Source: Heloderma charlesbogerti
Lineage: Eukaryota > Chordata > Lepidosauria > Squamata > Helodermatidae
DNA: 64,000 nucleotides
Assembly: GCA_026122225.1 (NCBI GenBank)
Contig: JANEZZ010000520.1
Span: 310,001 to 374,000 of the forward strand
Direction: 5' to 3'
The notes beneath the pieces were generated by a model. The model searched no databases. It was given only the letters and a program-made list of their open reading frames with translations, and was not told where the DNA came from. Below, one piece after another: positions 10,741-21,095 of this stretch. Position numbers and translations under genes: made by a program. Each line of letters opens with the position of its first letter. The stretch's first letter is position 1.

Positions 10741-11168
10741 GGAGGGGGGTTGTCAGAGGGCACATTTGGAATTTTGAAAGGGTGTCATGGGTGCTCTCAC
10801 AAAATAGCTGCTATAGTGGTAGGACTTGCCCATTCATAAAATGGCTGCCATGGTGGGCATGGCTGGTCACAAAATACTCATTTCCCAGAAGGCAAACTGG
10901 TGAAATTAAAAGAAAAGCAAGAATCTAAGTACAAGGCGCAGGTGGGTTCTGAGCTCCAAAACACAAAAACACTCTTATGGACCAAAGTAAGATGGTGCTG
11001 GAGGGCAGTATTTCACTTTGCAACATGCCAGTCTCCCAGTTAAAAAACATTTTAATGAAAAAAATATCTTAAGAAATAAAATAAAAATCAGGAGGGGTAG
11101 GGAGCTTGGTGAGTACCAAGTGAGGTGTCTGTGGGCATATTGGTGCCTATAGGCACCATGTTGGAGAC
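10741..11168. mobile_element. Non-autonomous DNA element, copy B
   Basis: Shares AAAATGGCTGCCATGGTGGG, ATTTCCCAGAAGGCAA and TTGGTGCCTATAGGCACCAT with copy A. The left end is degraded. It lies in intron 4 of the mucin gene. Confidence 0.6.
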
Positions 11169-11276
11169 TGCAGTTTAACACTTAATTTGTGCTTTCTCCT
11201 TTGGTTGATATCATATATATTAATAGCAAACTCAAGTGCTATGTAGCTGAAATGGGGCTACTGAGAAACAGCACAT

Positions 11277-11660
11277 GCTTGGGGGAACCGAAGGTTTGCA
11301 GAAGTGAATAAAATGTTTAGGGAAAAAAAACCACAGGGCCCAAACCTCCAAGCAGACCAGTGAGGACTGAGCATGCCCAGTGACCATGGAATGCTGAGTG
11401 TCTGTTGAGAGGGGCGGCGGGGGGTGGAAACCTGTGGGAGAATGGAATGGAGTATCCTAAAAAACAGCAGGGCAGGGTTCCCAGACTGCTTGCCAAGCCC
11501 TTCAGGGCTCATGCAGCCCAGCTTGCGGGGATGGGCAGCAGCAGGGACTCTGCGAGCACCTGTGCTTGGCGGGTACAAGCAAGTTCGTACATCCCTAGTT
11601 GGAACACTGAGCAGGAGCACTCCATACTGCAACATTTTGTTGCAAGTCCCACACGTCAAT
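11277..11660 (+). repeat. Dispersed repeat, copy B
   Basis: Partner of 7611-7860, with the same segment order. It ends about 25 bp before the donor side of mucin exon 4, so the repeat reaches almost to the exon. GTTCGTACATCCCTAG inside resembles the end of the element at 55595-56503. Confidence 0.55.
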
Positions 11661-11683
11661 TCTTTATATCATCTAGCATTTAC

Positions 11684-11798
11684 CATTGCGCTGTCGTTTT
11701 CATTCCACATAAAGGTGAGGACTGACTTGAAAGTCACTTTAATGTAGGTGGTCATACTTTCGATAGTGAATCCAGATCCGCTGTAAGGCAGCTCAACC
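11684..11798 (-). CDS. MUC5B-like: Mucin exon 4: VWD1, middle part
   Basis: 115 bp, residues 136-174. Encodes VELPYSGSGF, then TYIKVTFKSVLTFMWNENDS, matching the central VWD1 segment (LPYS...YIKV...LTFMWN) of MUC5B and MUC5AC. The acceptor is a pyrimidine tract ending CTCATCAG and the donor is GTAAAT. Phase 2 in, phase 0 out. It has no long open frame of its own and was found by the need for this segment between exons 3 and 5. Confidence 0.88.
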
Positions 11799-12745
11799 CT
11801 GATGAGAAAATATCAGAAATATGGAGTACCATCCATGACACAGCAATGTTACTGTTCTTCAAGCAGTGAGAAGTTCCAGTGGCACAGCATTTAGCCAAGT
11901 TTAGTTTCCTTTGGAAGGAGGCCACTGGAGGTTTACTGGTGTTTTGTAATACTTGTATTTATTTAGAAATATACAGGCTGTCTATAGATGGAGGCCCAGC
12001 TTAAACACTCCAACAGCTCCCCACCACCATGTGGGTCCCTCCAGATGTTTTGGAGTACAACTCCGATTAGGCTCAGTCAGCATGACTACAAGACGTCTAC
12101 AGAGCCCAAATGCAGCTCCCTGTAGGCCAAAATAGACATTACTTTGAATCCGTATCTAGTACCTATGTCTATTTTTATTTTTACTCTAGAATAGGCAAAG
12201 AGGGACCAATCTGGACTGGGACCCTAGTGTAACAGGGCTTTTAAGATCCAGATCAGGGGCCCTGTACCTATTCTAGAGTAAAAAGGTTAAAACACAGCTG
12301 CTAGATGCTGATTTAAAGTAATGGCTGTTTTGGCCCTGTGTCTCAAACTGGTCTATTGTTCATTTCATACAGAGAGACCTTGCCCCGGTCTAGAAAGAGG
12401 AGGGGACTTGAAATGTGACATATTTCCTGATTATCATCTACCCTTCTTAGCATGGAAACGTATCATTGGAAGATCACCAACTATCACCACTCCTTGGCCA
12501 AGTCCAGGTATTGCCTCAAGGCAAGCCACACTGGTAGCCCTGCTCATGGAAAACTGACAGGAGAGCCATAACTGTAAGAAGAAAGAGATGTGCAAGAAAT
12601 GCTGTGATCTGAAGTGATGATGCACTTATTTGCACCTCTTTTCTTTCTTTGTGAATATCTATACATTAGGAATGGCTTCTTGTATTGCTTTCTTTATTAT
12701 GAGCCTTACATGATAGCACTTTGGGTTGAAAAGAAGATATTTGTC
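11799..12745. other. Intron 3 sequence with one MITE remnant
   Basis: Holds a decayed relative of the 7029-7166 palindrome at about 12030-12070. An inverted pair, TCTAGAATAGGCA at 12186 and CTATTCTAGAGTA at 12269, also occurs. No exon signal. Confidence 0.45.
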
Positions 12746-12979
12746 TTAGGCTAGATCTACACTACTGCTTTATAATGGTATTGAAGTGCACTGATAACTG
12801 TTGGGGCACATTTGATATACTGCTTTTGTAGTACTATTTCCTGTGTTTTATTCCACATTATCCAATATACCGCAACAAATGTCAGTGTGTGTCCTATGAG
12901 GTATAAATGCGCAAGAGAGAGATAGCGTCACCATGACGGGATTGTAATGATATGACACAAGGTGTAGATCTGGCCTTAG
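12746..12979. mobile_element. MITE with AGATCTACAC-type termini
   Basis: Left end TTAGGCTAGATCTACACTAC and right end AAGGTGTAGATCTGGCCTTA are inverted copies. The interior is non-coding. It lies in intron 3. Confidence 0.7.
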
Positions 12980-13761
12980 AGACAAGGGATTGCTTCTGGT
13001 ATTATATTTCCTTAATCATTTTTTTTTTAAAAAAATAGATGTATGTAATCAATCAGAAAATGACAAAAATGCTTTTCTTTGTTATATTAGAAGGGTTGGA
13101 TGCATGTATGAAGCCCCATCTCATAAACCTCCTAAGAAAATCTCTTGGCTTCATCCATTTTATACACCTATGCAATCTTTCTCACACTGCAAAAACATGG
13201 GTCTTCGGCAGTTGTGTAGCAGAGCCTGGGATTGCAGAGACGCAATGCCGGCACTTTTTCTGTTTATTAGCTGAGACACTGATGTCATCTGCCACCCCCA
13301 TCAGAATTCCCTGTTCCTTCCAAGCTTAGCTGCAATTCTCACAGTAGCTGAGGTGGGGGTAAATGGATTTTCCCAACAAAAATATATTGTCCCCTGTTGT
13401 AAGGCAAAGTATTTTGGTGTGGCTTGGTCCTCCTGAATAGGCAAGTAGACCTATTAGCTTTACAAAAGACCCACTCCTGGTGGAGATAAAACTGCCAGAA
13501 CTGGTTTGTTGATATGGATCAACACAGCTGCCTGCATTTTTTGACTCTCCTTGGAAATTTGTCTATAGGGACTATCATGATGAGTGCCTGGACTTCAACA
13601 TCTATCACTACGCTACTGATCTTTGGCCATCTTTGTCCCACTTTCTTTTTCGAGTTTTTAAAACATTTGTAGAGCATAATAAAATGCAGAGAGTTTGGAG
13701 CGAATTCAGGATCTGAACTTGCACAGCATTGAATATTTCGTACACAGGACTACGTTATTAC

Positions 13762-14023
13762 CTGACGCCATTCAGCAAAACTTTATTCTCTTGCAGTTCA
13801 ATATCTACTCCATCCATCCGCATGGTGATATAGCTGATAGTGGCAGGATTTCCTATTCCTGAGCGCCTAATCTGGATGTTGAAGTCCTCAAAGGCAGTAT
13901 TACAATGGGAGGCAAAGACATAGTTGCAGGTCCCAGGGAAATTATAGATGACTCCATCGAACGTCTTGAAGTGGAATTGGCCCCATGTGCTACACACTAG
14001 CCCGTTGTGAGCTGAGTTGAAGG
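13762..14023 (-). CDS. MUC5B-like: Mucin exon 3: VWD1, first part
   Basis: The largest exon here (262 bp, residues 49-135). It encodes SAHNGLVCSTWG, then FKTFDGVIYNFPGTCNYVF and FEDFNIQIRR, a typical opening of the first von Willebrand D domain in MUC5-type mucins. I place the acceptor at TTCACAG just before the TCC-TTC-AAC codons; this keeps phase 1 from exon 2 and ends at a GTAATA donor in phase 2. Open reading continues upstream to 14084 but is intronic. Confidence 0.9.
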
Positions 14024-14107
14024 CTGTGAATTTACAAGAGGTCGTAAAAGGTATATCGTACATGTTCTGTATTGATGTGGACATTGTTGTTGCTGCCGAT
14101 GTCTTGA

Positions 14108-14131
14108 TTTGTTAATTAATTAATTAATTAA
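14108..14131 (+). repeat. TTAA microsatellite
   Basis: Five or so TTAA units next to the LINE-type tail at 14132-14520. Confidence 0.8.
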
Positions 14132-14520
14132 AATGATGTTTAGGCCACCTTTAAGGGTAGAACCCTCTCAAGCAGCATACAATATAAAAACAATACAAAA
14201 TATGCAAATATAAACAGAAAGGCAAGAAATGAATATTCAATAAAATACTATAAAAACAGATAACACCAATAAAACCCGCAGCCCACAGATTATGAAAAGG
14301 CCAAGTGAAAGCAAGTGGGTCTTCAGAGCTTTCCTGAAGACCTGTAAGAAAGGGACCTGACTAACCCATAACGGAAGCTGATTCCAGATGACCTCAGAGT
14401 CTGGGCAGGCTGGTATGAGAGAAAGCAGTCCAAGTTACTTGGGCCCAAACCATTTACGGCTTTAAAGGTTAAAACCAGCCCTTTAAATTGGGCTCGGAAA
14501 TGCACTGGCAACCAGTGTTA
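14132..14520 (-). mobile_element. Dispersed LINE-type 3' repeat
   Basis: Contains GGTCTTCAGAGCTTTCCTGA, CTGATTCCAGATGACCTCAG and GGCTTTAAAGGTTAAAACCAG, then a GGCTCGGAAATGCACTGGCA segment. The same text recurs in decayed form at 32270-32770. I take it as an L2/CR1-related 3' region, with the exact family unknown. Confidence 0.5.
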
Positions 14521-14782
14521 AGGTTATTTCCTATTCCTGTTTCCACAATAGTATTACTTTCATATAGCCCATTAAAAATGAGCATTTGCTTCTTGCTTGC
14601 TTTTGCCCTGGCTGTCCTCCTCCATGTGTTCAACCAAGAAGCAGGCTGACATGGGTACCAGCCTTGCTGTAAGTCAAGCTGACTGCGGGGAGGAGACAAG
14701 AGGAGGATCCATAATCCTTCAAATTCTTCTCTTGCTTCTCCTCGTCAACTAGAGTAGGGCCCTGTCAGGTTTGTATTCTAAG

Positions 14783-14827
14783 CACTACTGAGCATGCTCA
14801 ACTGCAGTGGAGCATGCTCAGTAGTGG
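14783..14827. repeat. 45-bp inverted repeat
   Basis: CACTACTGAGCATGCTC is followed after 11 bp by GAGCATGCTCAGTAGTG, 17-bp perfect arms. Part of a dispersed element or an isolated hairpin. Confidence 0.85.
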
Positions 14828-15097
14828 CAATAGAAGTCCAGTGCCCTTCTATTGTCCACAGTTGGAATAGGATTTCACCGCACTATAGAAAATGTGTACA
14901 AAGTGAGTTTAAATTAGGGAATGCATCATTTAACACCCAAGGAAATGGTGGTCCTATTTATGGGGGGAGGGTGGAAACAACAGTGGTGCAAAAGACTTCC
15001 AGAGCTGGAAAGAATAGAGCATGCTCAGTCTCTCTTCTTGTGGACATTGCCCTGACCCTGCTGTTCCTGGCTGTCACAAAGAACTAACTTCACCTAT

Positions 15098-15101
15098 ATA
15101 T

Positions 15102-15141
<40 letters not shown>
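15098..15141. repeat. AT microsatellite
   Basis: About 20 TA units in intron 2. Confidence 0.95.
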
Positions 15142-15142
<1 letters not shown>

Positions 15143-15599
15143 ATGGTAGATGCTTAAAAAGGGACAGAATGAAGAGAAAGAAGGCAAATAATTTTGGTTT
15201 CAATTATCTCTTTGCTCTAAAGAGGTCCTTCCCCAGACTGAAATCCTCCAAAGGCCAGCAGGAAGTATGAGCCGTATCCCTTTATTTCCACCTTTTTTCA
15301 GGGTTGGGTAAATATCTGAAGATATAAGCCAAGCTCTGAAAATAACACATTAGCTTTATTTGCAGGTTTGTCCACTACATCCAAGATCTTTCTAAGTTGC
15401 AGCCAGCAGGAAGATCCCTGTACAGATGAGAGTACAGGAAATACAAGGATGTGTGGGGTAGAACTTGTGAATTTGTCTGAGGAAAGATTACTTTTGGATC
15501 TCAAACTGAGTATCAGTTCTTGAGAGCAACTCATACTCAGAATCCTCCCATAGGCATCTGGATGGCCACTGTGGAACAAACTGTACCCCCCAAAATAAA

Positions 15600-15760
15600 A
15601 GGAATCAAATATAAAACTGCCCATATCACAATGTCCTTATATAAATCTATGGTGCGACCACACTTGGAATAATGTGTATAGTTCTGGATATTTCACCTAA
15701 ACAAGGATATTGCAGAGATGGAAAAGCTGCAGAAAAGGGCAAACTGAAATGATCGATTTC
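15600..15760 (+). pseudogene. CR1/L3 ORF2 fragment, left part
   Basis: Translates in broken frames as KTAHITMSLYKSMVRPHLE, then KDIAEMEKLQKRA, matching the NIMLLYKSLVRPHLEYC...DIAELEKVQRRA region of CR1-clade ORF2. It continues after an insertion at 16205-16750. Confidence 0.7.
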
Positions 15761-15775
15761 CAGAAGGGTAGCTGT

Positions 15776-16130
15776 GTTAGGGCATCTTCACACGGAGCTT
15801 TTATCCTGCTATTGAGATTGCTCACTCACTGAAGTTTGTGGGTCCTTTTCATGACATTTCAACCTCCAGGGCACATCCAGAGGTATTTACTGGTTATTCC
15901 ATCTCAAAAAGATCCGGAACTAATGAACTATCTTTTTAACTCTGAATGTTATGTAATTAAAATAGCCACTAGATGACACTGTTTCATTAGTTCTATAGAA
16001 CCTTGAAAATTAAAAGCTTCCCCTCTCAGCAATCACATGGTCGCTGTTTAGGAGCTTGCAGTAAATGAGGAAAGGCTCCAGAAAGGGAAGACTGTGGGGT
16101 TTTTCTTTAGTGTAAAAGCAGCCCACGTCT
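15776..16130. mobile_element. MITE-like insertion within the CR1/L3 fragment
   Basis: Begins GGGCATCTTCACACGGAGC and ends near GTGTAAAAGCAGCCCACGTC. Its left 100 bp matches 5735-5835 in the opposite orientation. It splits one CR1 fossil into two parts. Confidence 0.5.
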
Positions 16131-16204
16131 GTTGCAGCAAAAACAACAGTCTTGTGGCACCTTACAAACAAATTGATTTATTCTTGCATAAACAGGGCTG
16201 TAGA

Positions 16205-16750
16205 AAAAAAAACCCTTCCCCTATGAGGAAAGGTTACAATGTTTAGGGCTTTTCAGCTTAGAAAAAATGATAGCGGTGTGTAAAATTAGGCATGGTGTGG
16301 AGAAAGGAGATGAGGAGACATTTTTCTTCCCCTGTCATAATTCTAGAACCTGGGATCATCCCATGAACATAAATGGTGGGAGATTCAGGACAGATAAAAG
16401 AAAGTACTTTTTCCCATGGCGCAGAGTTATGGAATTCACTAGCATAAGATGCAGTGATGGCCACCAATTTGAATGGCTTTACAAGGGGATTAGACAAATT
16501 CGTGGAGGAGAAGACTATCAATGGCTACTAATTATGATGGCTATATATTACTTCCAATATTGGAGGCAGCATGCTTATGTATACCAGTTGTTGGGGAACA
16601 TGAGCACGAGGGTGCTTTTGCATTCATGTCCTGCTGTGAGCTTCCCATAGACATCCGATGGGCCACTGTACAAATATGATCCAGCATGGCACCTTTGATA
16701 TTCTATGACTAGATAGGCCGTTAGTCTGATCCAGCATGGCTCTTCTTATG
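16205..16750 (+). pseudogene. CR1/L3 ORF2 end and 3' region, right part
   Basis: Resumes with GEERLQ-like codons, then RFRTDKRKYFFPWRRVMEF, the ORF2 C-terminus of CR1-clade LINEs (cf. RLDIRKKFFTVRVVKHWN). The 3' end reads CTGATCCAGCATGGCTCTTC and TTATGCTCTTATG, the usual tail. Related fragments lie at 23645-24092 and 57118-57265. Confidence 0.72.
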
Positions 16751-16982
16751 CTCTTATGTTCCGCTAACAGAGTATCTATTTGGGAGCCTATCCACCCCAC
16801 GCCAACAAAAAGGTCCAGCTTATCAGAAAATTCTACCTGTATAGGAAGCGGACAGGTATAGGTTTATGATGTTAAATGCAACAACAACAATGAAGCAACA
16901 CATTCTGGGGGTGGGGGCATTTGAGGAGGTGCTTTGGGTTAGCATTCTGGTATTCATTATGCCCTAGTGGCACGCTGCTTTA

Positions 16983-17010
16983 TCTCTCTCTCTCTCTATA
17001 TATATATATG
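16983..17010 (+). repeat. CT/TA microsatellite
   Basis: CTCTCTCTCTCTCT followed by TATATATATATA. Confidence 0.85.
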
Positions 17011-17031
17011 ATGTGCTTTTATGTGATGTAT

Positions 17032-17137
17032 GGTGCAATCCTATGCATGTTTAAAAGAAAAAAGTCCATAGCTGGCTGGGGCATGCTGGGTGTTGTCAGA
17101 CTTTTTTCTGTCTAAACATGCATAGGATTGCACCCTT
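17032..17137. mobile_element. Palindromic MITE, copy 2 of 6
   Basis: GGTGCAATCCTATGCATGTT at the left and AACATGCATAGGATTGCACC at the right form near-perfect inverted ends. Shorter than copy 1; part of the stem is lost. Confidence 0.8.
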
Positions 17138-17158
17138 TGCCTATTTATTTAATATCAT

Positions 17159-17288
17159 TTAAGGTGCAACCATGTTTAGACAGAAAAAGTCCCATAACCC
17201 AGCATGCCCCAGCCAGCGATGCAGGCTAGGGGATTCTGGGAGTTGCAGAACCTCTTTTTCTCTAAACAGCATAGGATTGCACCTTTAG
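17159..17288. mobile_element. Palindromic MITE, copy 3 of 6
   Basis: TTAAGGTGCAACCATGTTTA at the left and AGGATTGCACCTTTA at the right. It lies only about 20 bp from copy 2. Confidence 0.8.
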
Positions 17289-17710
17289 GGGACTCTGAGG
17301 CAACCGCCTATCCAATGCAGGGCAGGAGAAGCACAGAGGGGATTGTTCCCTCCATGCTTCTTCTGCCCTGCATTTGTGGCTAGACAGCCGATTGCGGCTG
17401 TCTAGCCGCGGGAAGGCGGAGCGGGGGAAGAGTCTGCCGGACAACACATAGGATGTGTCGTACCAGTGTTTTCACCCTCCCTGCCCCGGAATGCCCTCTG
17501 GAACACCCTAGTTTGGCCACTCCGTGCTCCTCTTGCCAGTGTGGAGCACGGGGCTGTTCTGTGCTGCCTGTGAGGCAGCGCGGAAGTGGGGAGAAAGTCG
17601 GTTCTCTGGGAACCGACCTTGGAGCACGGGCTCTGAGGTTGGTTCCTGGAAAACCAGATATTCTATGGCTGTCCACCCGCTGACTTGCAGCCATAGGATA
17701 ACTCCCTCCA
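17289..17710 (+). repeat. 420-bp dispersed repeat, copy A
   Basis: GC-rich. Shares the order GCAACCGCCTATCCA, GACAGCCGATTGCGGCTGTC, GACAACACATAGGATGTGTC, TTGGAGCACGGGCTCTGAGG and GCAGCCATAGGATAA with 24917-25342. Contains short hairpins. Probably a DNA element; not coding despite open frames on both strands. Confidence 0.75.
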
Positions 17711-17759
17711 TGTATTATATGTATGCCAATTTGTTTAGTTGTGTTTTTTTGTCACTCCA

Positions 17760-18062
17760 AGTACTAGTTGGTTTGTTTAATAAACTTATATTCTGCCTCT
17801 TCAAAAAAATTGTTTGAAGCAGCTTACAGATAAAAATAAAAAGAAAAAAGAAACTAAACCAACAAACAAAACTAAAAACAACAAGCAGACTAAAACAGCA
17901 TAGCAGCAAATAAAACAGTTCAGGTTAAAATTCCAAATCTGAAAACAGCAGCAATAAAACAAAAATACACTGAGTTAAAATCCTTGAGCAATTAAAACAA
18001 TTTTTTACTGGGCATCCATAACTCAGAAGAACAGGCATCTGGCAGACCAACCGAGGGAGGGA
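17760..18062 (-). repeat. LINE-type tail region, decayed
   Basis: AAACTTATATTCTGCCTCTTC and AAGCAGCTTACAGATAAAAA resemble the common L2-like tail found elsewhere (compare 14132-14520). A-rich, no coding signal. Confidence 0.45.
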
Positions 18063-18233
18063 TGTCACAGACTGAAAATGCATTGTTTGCCCAATTTGCC
18101 AAGGTAGTTGAGCTGTTACTTATCTGTAGGATCATCTGCCCATCTATTCATCTCTTTCTTAACTTTATTCAGTTTGCTGCTCTGTGAACATATCTGATAG
18201 ATACAAGGGAATAATTGACAGTTCCTAACTTAC

Positions 18234-18305
18234 ATGTTATAACTGGTGCTGTCGGCAATGGCGGGATAATGGTAACCTTTCCAGATACACCTTCTGCACT
18301 AGAAG
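18234..18305 (-). CDS. MUC5B-like: Mucin exon 2: linker before VWD1
   Basis: Encodes residues 25-48, including SGKVTIIPPLPTAPVIT, a proline-rich linker comparable to the segment before the first VWD domain of MUC5-type mucins. The acceptor is a T-rich tract ending TTTGTAG, and the donor is GTAAGT. It enters in phase 1 from exon 1 and leaves in phase 1. Intron 1 (18306-22102) is 3.8 kb and almost entirely repeats. Confidence 0.8.
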
Positions 18306-19112
18306 CTACAAACAAAAGGAGACAAAACAAGTATGTGTGTTTATTTGTGTGTTTATGTGTGCATATCAATTAATGCTGTTTTTAAAGTAGGGGTGATCCC
18401 CAAAGCCCTTATAGGAGCACCTTACCCACAATGTGTAGGAGAATAAAAGTAATTGAGAAGGTTGATGGAAAATGTTGGGGCTCCTCTTGCCATTGTTAAT
18501 TTAATGAAATTGTAAATATGCCTTTTCCTTTCAGTTTGTATCCTAAATGAACAAACATTTTGAATGGGCATAATCCAGCCACATTTAAGCATTTTATAAT
18601 TCCATTGATTTTAATGGGAAAGTTAAATGTACATTTAAGCTCTCCCACTGAAATCAATGATACTTAAAAGTGCTTATATTGCAGGGTGTATCTACACTAA
18701 AAACCTACATTGGTTTTATACCACTTTAAGTGTCATGGTTTCCCCCAGCATCCTGGGAATTGTAGTTTGGGGCTGATCTATGGGTTTTTTCACTTCCAAT
18801 GTGGCTTCACCACCCATCTTTCACACTACGCAGTACCCGCCTTGAATTGGAAGCGGAATTTCCCGCTTCTGTGCTCCCGGTTTCAATACCCTGATATCTC
18901 GGTATTTCCCCTTAATGTGCTCTGATTTTCCACCTTCGCTACCGTATCTGGTCGTAGTCCCCTCCCCTGCCTGTCCATATATGGTGGTGTTTGTATTTCC
19001 CTCCTGTCCAATCACAGCTCTCGACAGCCCCATGTCGTCTTCCGGCTACTGATCGTATAGTTTCCTCAGCACTCAATGTTTCCTCAGCAACAAGCAAAGG
19101 GCTGGATGTGCA

Positions 19113-19198
19113 CCGCTTGTCTGATCTCGGAAGCTAAGTAGGGTTGGCCCCAGTCAGTAGTTGGAAGGGCGACCACCTGAGAATCAGGCTTCCTGCAC
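19113..19198 (+). repeat. 5S rRNA-derived segment
   Basis: TCTGATCTCGGAAGCTAAGT, then AGGGTTGGCCCC, AGTTGGAAGGGCGACCACC and TGAGAATCAGGCTTC follow vertebrate 5S rRNA from about base 35 to 105, including its internal A box and a damaged C box. The first 35 bases and the 3' end are absent or changed, so it is a 5S-derived SINE head or pseudogene, not a working 5S gene. Confidence 0.82.
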
Positions 19199-19333
19199 TG
19201 ACCAGGAGGTTGTTCTATCCCTTCAAATGAAACTAAGTTTTACCCCCTTCTATCCCCCACTTAGGCTTTAAAAAAAAAAAATTAAGGCGTTATCTTCGAA
19301 GAATCGTGGCTTCTCCGTGATTTTTTTTTTTTT

Positions 19334-19427
19334 TTCTAATTCAGGCATGATCTTTGAAGATTTGAAGATTCAAAGCTTCACATCTTTGAATCTTCGAATC
19401 TTCAAAGATCATGCCTGAATTAGAAAA
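19334..19427. repeat. Near-perfect hairpin
   Basis: TTCTAATTCAGGCATGATC is mirrored by GATCATGCCTGAATTAGAA, with repeats of GAAGATT and AATCTTC between, so nearly the whole 94 bp folds back on itself. Confidence 0.85.
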
Positions 19428-19987
19428 AAAAGAGCAGGAAAACAGCACAGCACTCAAGTGTGAACTGAGCTTGCACATTCGATGAAGCACCGCAATGGGG
19501 AAAATGGCTGAATGTGGATAATGACGTTTTAATGCGAGAGCGTTTAACCCGACAGGACACCGAATTTGTTGCGATGGCAGGTGTAATGTATATCGGCCCC
19601 TGGTGGTGTGCTGAGAAACCTGTGGCAGAGATTCCTACTCACTCCACCCCTTACTGAACTACAGCTTGCGTGACTTAAACCAGCTTACGTATGTAGTGTA
19701 GCTCTGTCTTCAGACTGGATTGTGCTTATGCTGATGTGAAACAACTATGTTTTCTCATCTCGAAATTAAAAAAACCTGCAGGAAATTGGTTTTTGTGTTC
19801 TGTGGAACTGTGGAATTGAAACTGTGTTCAGCTGAAACCACTGCCAATAGGAATTTTAAATCTGCATCTTCCAAAATAGTGATGGCTCTGTTGTGGTTCT
19901 GGAGGGCATTACCATAACAGGAAATATTCTATATATTAGATTTTTCAAACAGAAGAAAAGTTAAATATTAAATACAGTCTTCCCTTC

Positions 19988-20073
19988 TAAAAATGAGTGA
20001 TAGCTGTCATTTTGAGTGAAAATGAGTGATAGCTGTCATTTTGAGTGAAAATGAGTGATAGCTGTCATTTATT
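19988..20073 (+). repeat. 29-bp minisatellite, three units
   Basis: The unit containing ATGAGTGATAGCTGTCATTT occurs three times at an exact 29-bp spacing, with identical copies. Confidence 0.95.
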
Positions 20074-20709
20074 AAATTTTAAGTGATCTCACTCTTAAAA
20101 GATAGATAAAGCTCCCCCAAAACAGGCCCTCATTCACATCAATGGAAAATTATAATGATATCAGAGGCTTAGTTTGTAATAAAAAGAAGTGAACCTGCCA
20201 CAAGCCTTCAAAATACCCAGAACTCCAGTTCTACTGATAGGAACCCCCACTGATTTTAATAGAAGCTACTTCCAAGATAGTATTCTTAGGGCAGGGTGTT
20301 ATATTGCTAGTAAAAGAGGTAGTGTTTACTTCCTAGAATTAGAGGTGGTAGGACTTATACCTGCCTGGAAGTCTCAGGTCTTCCCTGGAAGTCCTTACCC
20401 CTCATAGACCAGCTGTGCTGTTTGAGGTGAATTACCATTTCTCATTCCTTATTTATGACTATCTCACATATTCTAAGGCTGAACTTTGGCACTGAAAACA
20501 GGCCATGTGCCTAAATCTCGGTAAGGGCCCGTACCTATGAAGTACTTACCAGGATGCGACTGACATTACATCATTCATGGTTCCTAATGCGGCTCTGGTA
20601 CCCTGTAAAATGCAGGGGTATAGAGAACATTTGGGACGAAGCAGGGGTTCTGATTCTTCTGCCATAGCACCCAGTACAGAGGGATTTCTTGCACCATTCT
20701 GTACTGTCT

Positions 20710-20845
20710 CTTAAGGTGCAATCGTATGCATGTTTAGACAGAAAAAAGTTCAACAATTCCCAGCATTCCCCAGCCAGTAGTGCTGGCTGGAGAATGCTGG
20801 GAGTTGTAGGATGTTTTTCTGTCTAAAAATGCATAGGGTTGTAGG
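20710..20845. mobile_element. Palindromic MITE, copy 4 of 6
   Basis: TTAAGGTGCAATCGTATGCA at the left; the right end AATGCATAGGGTTGTA is cut short where the inverted repeat at 20847 begins. The central palindrome CCAGCATTCCCCAGCCAG... is intact. Confidence 0.8.
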
Positions 20846-20846
20846 G

Positions 20847-21095
20847 GAGGGGACTGCGACCAGATACGGTAGCAAAGGTAGAAAATCAGAGCACATTAAG
20901 GGGAAATACCGAGATATCAGGGTATTGAAAGCAGGAGCATGGAAGCGGGAAATTCCGGTTCCAATTCGAGGCGGGTAGTGCGTAGTGTGAAAGACAGGTG
21001 GTGAAACCTCATTGGAAGCAGAAAAAACCCATAGATCGGCCCCAAACTACAATTCCCAGGATGCTTAAGGTACAGGATGTACCTTAACCAATGTA
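20847..21095. repeat. Inverted copy of 18708-18970
   Basis: GGGGACTGCGACCAGATACG, AAATACCGAGATATCAGGGT and CAAACTACAATTCCCAGGAT are the reverse complement of the left arm at 18708-18970, with scattered differences. The arms are about 250 bp and are separated by 1.9 kb. Confidence 0.88.

Larger units (their letters stand above)
18685..19710. mobile_element. DNA element holding a 5S-like segment
   Basis: Left end GTGTATCTACACTAAAAACC and right end near TATGTAGTGTAGCTCTGTC are weak inverted copies. The left 260 bp matches 20847-21095 in the opposite orientation. The interior contains the 5S rRNA-like stretch at 19113-19198 and a hairpin at 19334-19427. No coding frame. It lies in intron 1 of the mucin gene. 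Confidence 0.55.

Noticed and set aside
11405..11747. Two plus-strand frames of about 106 codons
   Set aside because: They lie over a dispersed repeat and antisense to mucin exon 4.
17380..17817. Overlapping open frames of 60-104 codons on both strands in GC-rich DNA
   Set aside because: The stretch is one copy of a dispersed 420-bp repeat; the partner at 24917-25342 gives different frames, and no domain is visible.
19113..19198. Functional 5S rRNA gene
   Set aside because: The first third is missing, the C box is changed and there is no T-run terminator at the right place.
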